A stretch of DNA of 9,259 bases from Planctomycetales bacterium (lineage in GTDB: Bacteria; Planctomycetota; Planctomycetia; Pirellulales; Thermoguttaceae): the NCBI GenBank assembly GCA_007127495.1, contig SKZG01000415.1:1-9259 (forward strand). Direction: 5' to 3'. Of this stretch, positions 6,955 to 9,259 are shown piece by piece. Numbering within the stretch: position 1 is the first letter of the stretch; each line of letters begins with the position of its first letter. The position numbers were made by a program, and so were the translations under genes. Below the pieces are notes generated by a model. It made no database searches and was not told the DNA's origin. It saw only the letters and a program-made list of their open reading frames with translations.

Positions 6955-6983
6955 ATTCTATGCAAGGCTTGCCATTCTGTAAA
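6955..6983 (-). promoter_or_regulatory. sigma70-like promoter of the hyd operon with palindromic spacer
   Basis: On the minus strand TTTACA (6983-6978) and TAGAAT (6960-6955), each one mismatch from consensus, are separated by exactly 17 nt. The start site would be near 6948, leaving a leader of about 75 nt before the hydB ATG. The spacer contains an 11-nt perfect palindrome with a central base, GCAAGGCTTGC on the plus strand (6962-6972). It lies between the two hexamers, where a repressor would block polymerase. The regulator is unknown. Confidence 0.55.
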
Positions 6984-7233
6984 GTGTTCTCCCCGTTCGG
7001 GGTGCCGCCCTGCGGGGGGCATGCACCACATCGCGCCGACGATTCCATGGTATTGGCCGAGCGCCGAGTCGGCGCGGCCGTGGTCGGAGAAGACACCCCG
7101 CTTGAACGGATTGTTCCGCGTATACCCCTGGTGGGCGTTGGGTAAACGGGAGCGGCCAACCCCCGCGGCAATCAACACCGCGTTGCCCGACTGCCGATGC
7201 TTACCGAGGGTGAACGGTTCCAGGACTTCAAAG
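6984..7233. other. non-coding divergent region upstream of the hyd promoter
   Basis: The full gap between hydB and the next gene is 360 bp (6874-7233). Apart from the hyd promoter, it holds two compact GC palindromes: CCCCGTTCGGGG at 6991-7002, followed at once by the imperfect GC-rich stretch 7004-7020, and GCGCCGAGTCGGCGC at 7061-7075 (7-bp arms around one base). I found no tRNA-like T-loop and no convincing gene. The open frames crossing it have no recognisable protein character. I could not place a convincing promoter for the plus-strand gene. Confidence 0.45.
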
Positions 7234-7875
7234 ATGTTCAAGACGCTTCTGTATTCCGGACTCGGGTTGGGCACGGCCGTATTGGGACCGTACTTGTTCT
7301 ATTCGGCCGCCGACTACGTCAGCGCCGCCCGGCAGTCGATTCCGGGAATTCGCTCGGCAGGGGTTATGGCCGGCGACTCGGAGACCGACACGGTCGCCGG
7401 CGACCCCGGGGCCGCTGGCCGCCCCATGCCGCGGCTGGCCGGCGAGCCCGTGGGCGACTTCGGCGAGGTTTTTCGCTTCGATATCTCACCACGCTGGATT
7501 GCCGAGAGGTGGCCGCATGTTTCCACGGGCCTAGCGCAATTGCAGCTTCATGGGCATCGTGTACCGCTGGTGACTGGCACCGAGGAGACGGATCTGGCCG
7601 GTTCCCTCACCTACTACTTCAGCCCCCGGCAACGTGTGGAGCGGTTGGTGTTCCAAGGGACGACGGGAGATCCCAGCAAATTCATTGCCTTCCTGAATCG
7701 GAACTATCACTTCGTCCATCGTGCAATGAACGATCCCGGCCTGTTCATATACAAAGCCGTCGATCGAAACGGCAATTTTGCCGGCGCGGCCGAGATTCGA
7801 TCCTCATGGACCGTTCGGGCCGACGCGCCGCTTCGCCGCTACCAGATCAAGCTGCAACTCGAGCGCCCCACGTAA
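7234..7875 (+). CDS. conserved membrane-anchored protein of unknown function, planctomycete type
   Basis: A 213-residue protein. Residues about 4-24 form one hydrophobic segment (LLYSGLGLGTAVLGPYLFY), a probable membrane anchor or uncleaved signal. A low-complexity Gly/Pro/Asp linker (40-75) leads into a compact soluble domain (77-213). That domain includes VFRFDISPRWIAERW (79-93), STGLAQLQLHGHRVPLVTGT (97-116), DLAGSLTYYFS (120-130), a strand region around VERLVFQGTTGD (135-146) and NDPGLFIYKA (166-175). It resembles a conserved planctomycete protein family, possibly DUF6690, but I recognise this only from pattern memory. No catalytic motif or metal ligand set is evident. ATG 7234 is preferred to upstream in-frame starts such as 7021 because AGGA (7222-7225) is 8 nt upstream and the hydrophobic segment begins directly after it. 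It diverges from hydB, and I see no functional link to the hydrogenase. Confidence 0.75.
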   Translation: MFKTLLYSGLGLGTAVLGPYLFYSAADYVSAARQSIPGIRSAGVMAGDSETDTVAGDPGAAGRPMPRLAGEPVGDFGEVFRFDISPRWIAERWPHVSTGLAQLQLHGHRVPLVTGTEETDLAGSLTYYFSPRQRVERLVFQGTTGDPSKFIAFLNRNYHFVHRAMNDPGLFIYKAVDRNGNFAGAAEIRSSWTVRADAPLRRYQIKLQLERPT

Positions 7876-7974
7876 GGATCGGCAAAGAAATAACTGTCGC
7901 TTCTTCTTCCCCCTCACCCTACCCTCTCCCACCGGGGGAGAAGGGACATCGGACAGTCATCTCTTTGCCGATCC
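7876..7974. repeat. 99-bp palindromic (MITE/REP-like) element
   Basis: Terminal inverted repeats of 23 bp, 7876-7898 and 7952-7974, match except at two positions (7889/7961 and 7892/7958). The outer 13 bp are perfect (GGATCGGCAAAGA at the left, its complement at the right). The 53-nt interior carries a second, imperfect GC-rich hairpin (7922-7930 with 7936-7945, around CTCCCACCGGGGGAG). The element starts directly after the TAA of the preceding gene and fills most of the 141-bp gap to the convergent gene. A stem this long could stop or slow transcription from both sides, but no T-tract follows either arm. The interior resembles dispersed GC palindromes seen in many GC-rich genomes. Confidence 0.8.
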
Positions 7975-8016
7975 TAGGCCCCAGCAAGCACGCAGCGCCG
8001 GCGAGTGGATCCGAGA

Positions 8017-9259
8017 CTATCGTTCCCCTTCGGCGATACTGCGGGTGTAGGCTTCGAACTGCTCGACCCATGCGGAGGGCGGACGGAAGCGGCCGCCCTC
8101 GCGGATGCTGTCAATCCGCTCGACCGGCGTCGTGTCCCTTTTCAGTTCGGTGCCGCGCGCACGCAGGCCGAGGCTCTGCAGCGCTTGGTCCAGCGACCGC
8201 CGCGCTGGGCCGCCTTCCGGATCGTCGCGGCCGGCCCGCCGGCGAAGCTGCTCCCAGTGGTCGATGAATCGTCGGGCTTCCGCCTCCGACCAGCCAAGCT
8301 GATTCAGCAGATCGGAGTTGGGCTGATCCACCTGGTCCTTGAGGTGCTCGAGAGCAAGTTGGGTTTGCTTGCGGGCGAATTCGAGATCAGCCGTTTCCGC
8401 GCCGGGCTCGCCCGGCGGTTGGTCTGCAGCGCCGGGCTTTCGCGGATCGGGGGCGCCGCCCTGTGTGGGGCTGCCCGCTCCGTGGGCGCCGGGGCCTTCG
8501 GAAACCTGTTCGCCCGGCTGTCCGCCGTCCGTAGGCTCTTCCACCCTTTGTCCCGGCGGGGCCGATCCGTCGGAAGGTTTCTGAGGCCCTTCCCCCGGCT
8601 GTTGCCTGCCGGGTTCACCGCGTGTTCCTTCGGCGCCGTCGGGCCGTTGGGCCGGGGAGCCGGTCGGGCGGTCGGCTTCGACCTGGTCCCCTGGGCCATC
8701 GCCCGTCTCGCCGTCGCCCGGCTGCGGCGATGCGCCGGCGCCGGACTCGGCATCGGTTTGCGTGCCGGGTGAGCCCACACCCGGCTGGTCGGCCTGTTGG
8801 CCACCACCCTCCTCGCCCCCACCGGAGCGGTCGCCGGCGGTATCGCCCTCGGTGTCGGACTGCTTCTTACTGATGCTGGGCGATTGCTCGTCGCGCGGCG
8901 CCGGCTCCTGGTCCTCCACCTGGCCGGGTTCTTTGGGCCGGTCGAGGTTGTCTTCCTGCGGACTAGGGCCGCCGTCGGGTTGCTCGGACGGCGTCCCCGC
9001 CCCGGGCGATTGCTCCTGCATTCGGTGGTCGCCCTGGATGCCGCCGTCCTGGGGTTCGCCGTCCGGTTGGGTTGGCTCGCGTTGGGGCGATGGACTCGTT
9101 TCGTCGCCCGTCTGCTCCGCACTGCCCGGCTCGGATGGGGCGTCGGACGGTTCCGCCGCGCCGGGCTCCTGCGGCGTGCCGGGCATGCCCGGCTCACGCT
9201 GGGAGCCGGAGTCGCCCGATTCCGGCGAACTGCGCGTCGGCGAAACCGTCCAGCTCGCC
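8017..9259 (-). CDS. large low-complexity G/P/E/Q/D-rich protein with helical C-terminal domain, C-terminal fragment
   Basis: The reading frame is open to the right edge, so about 413 C-terminal residues are visible and the start is outside. The ATG at 9186 is internal: the same composition continues upstream of it. From 9259 down to about 8390 the chain is low-complexity, acidic and hydrophilic, rich in Gly, Pro, Gln, Glu, Asp and Ser, and lacks Cys. The last 120 or so residues are different: helical and charged, with LEFARKQTQLALEHLKDQVD, then LLNQLGWSEAEARRFIDHWE, SLDQALQSLGLR and WVEQFEAYTRSIAEGER. This ending resembles that of very large planctomycete membrane/coiled-coil proteins encoded near MoxR/VWA-domain (BatA-like) genes; that likeness is from memory. 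No enzyme motif is present. It is convergent with the 7234 gene across the palindromic element. Confidence 0.75.
   Translation of the reverse strand, partial: ASWTVSPTRSSPESGDSGSQREPGMPGTPQEPGAAEPSDAPSEPGSAEQTGDETSPSPQREPTQPDGEPQDGGIQGDHRMQEQSPGAGTPSEQPDGGPSPQEDNLDRPKEPGQVEDQEPAPRDEQSPSISKKQSDTEGDTAGDRSGGGEEGGGQQADQPGVGSPGTQTDAESGAGASPQPGDGETGDGPGDQVEADRPTGSPAQRPDGAEGTRGEPGRQQPGEGPQKPSDGSAPPGQRVEEPTDGGQPGEQVSEGPGAHGAGSPTQGGAPDPRKPGAADQPPGEPGAETADLEFARKQTQLALEHLKDQVDQPNSDLLNQLGWSEAEARRFIDHWEQLRRRAGRDDPEGGPARRSLDQALQSLGLRARGTELKRDTTPVERIDSIREGGRFRPPSAWVEQFEAYTRSIAEGER

Noticed and set aside
6939..7274. A 111-residue minus-strand frame upstream of hydB, possibly a fourth operon gene
   Set aside because: It has no recognisable features, overlaps the predicted hyd promoter and the start of the opposite gene, and does not look like HydD or a regulator.
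7876..7974. Simple rho-independent terminator
   Set aside because: The stem is much longer than usual with a 53-nt structured interior, and no T-tract follows on either side. A terminator role remains possible, but the form is that of a repeat element.
8005..8772. A 255-residue open frame on the plus strand, Arg/Leu/Gly-rich
   Set aside because: It is a shadow of the low-complexity minus-strand gene, whose conserved helical C-terminus shows the true frame.

Overview
The window is GC-rich DNA that looks like a chromosomal segment of a planctomycete, probably in or near the Pirellulales. That placement is inferred from family types: a secreted FG-GAP/VCBS repeat protein next to a DUF1080 (3-keto-disaccharide hydrolase) protein, a conserved protein of planctomycete character (7234-7875), and a large G/P/E/Q/D-rich protein with a small helical C-terminus (8017 to the right edge). 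I could not run a phylogeny, so it rests on recognition only.

Layout from left to right. (1) 1-193, minus: the N-terminus of a DedA/YqaA-type membrane protein, cut by the left edge. (2) 194-376: a divergent promoter region. (3) 377-1552 and 1590-2339, plus: a two-gene unit encoding an exported seven-repeat FG-GAP/VCBS protein and a DUF1080 protein. The second gene ends inside a 3 x 20 bp tandem repeat. (4) 6873 down to 2385, minus: a three-gene operon, hydB-hydA-hydC, encoding all three subunits of a soluble NAD-linked (HydABC-type, potentially electron-bifurcating) [FeFe]-hydrogenase. hydA and hydC overlap by 4 nt, and hydB and hydA are 26 nt apart. A good sigma70-like promoter with a palindromic spacer lies upstream of hydB. 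(5) 7234-7875, plus: a conserved membrane-anchored protein of unknown function. (6) 7876-7974: a 99-bp element with 23-bp inverted-repeat ends and an inner GC-rich hairpin. (7) 8017 to the right edge, minus: the C-terminal part of the low-complexity protein.

The functional centre is the hydrogenase. HydC (thioredoxin-like [2Fe-2S]) and HydB (NuoF-like, FMN- and NAD(H)-binding, many Fe-S clusters) connect NAD(H) to HydA, which carries the H-cluster and an M3-type chain of accessory clusters. Such complexes interconvert H2 with NADH, usually together with ferredoxin, and belong to fermentative or anaerobic metabolism. No maturation gene (hydE, hydF, hydG) lies in the window, so maturation must be encoded elsewhere. 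Points worth attention are the gene order B-A-C, a HydB carrying two tandem N-terminal thioredoxin-like [2Fe-2S] domains, a Ser in the L1 motif of HydA, and two unusual repeat structures, one at each convergent gene junction.
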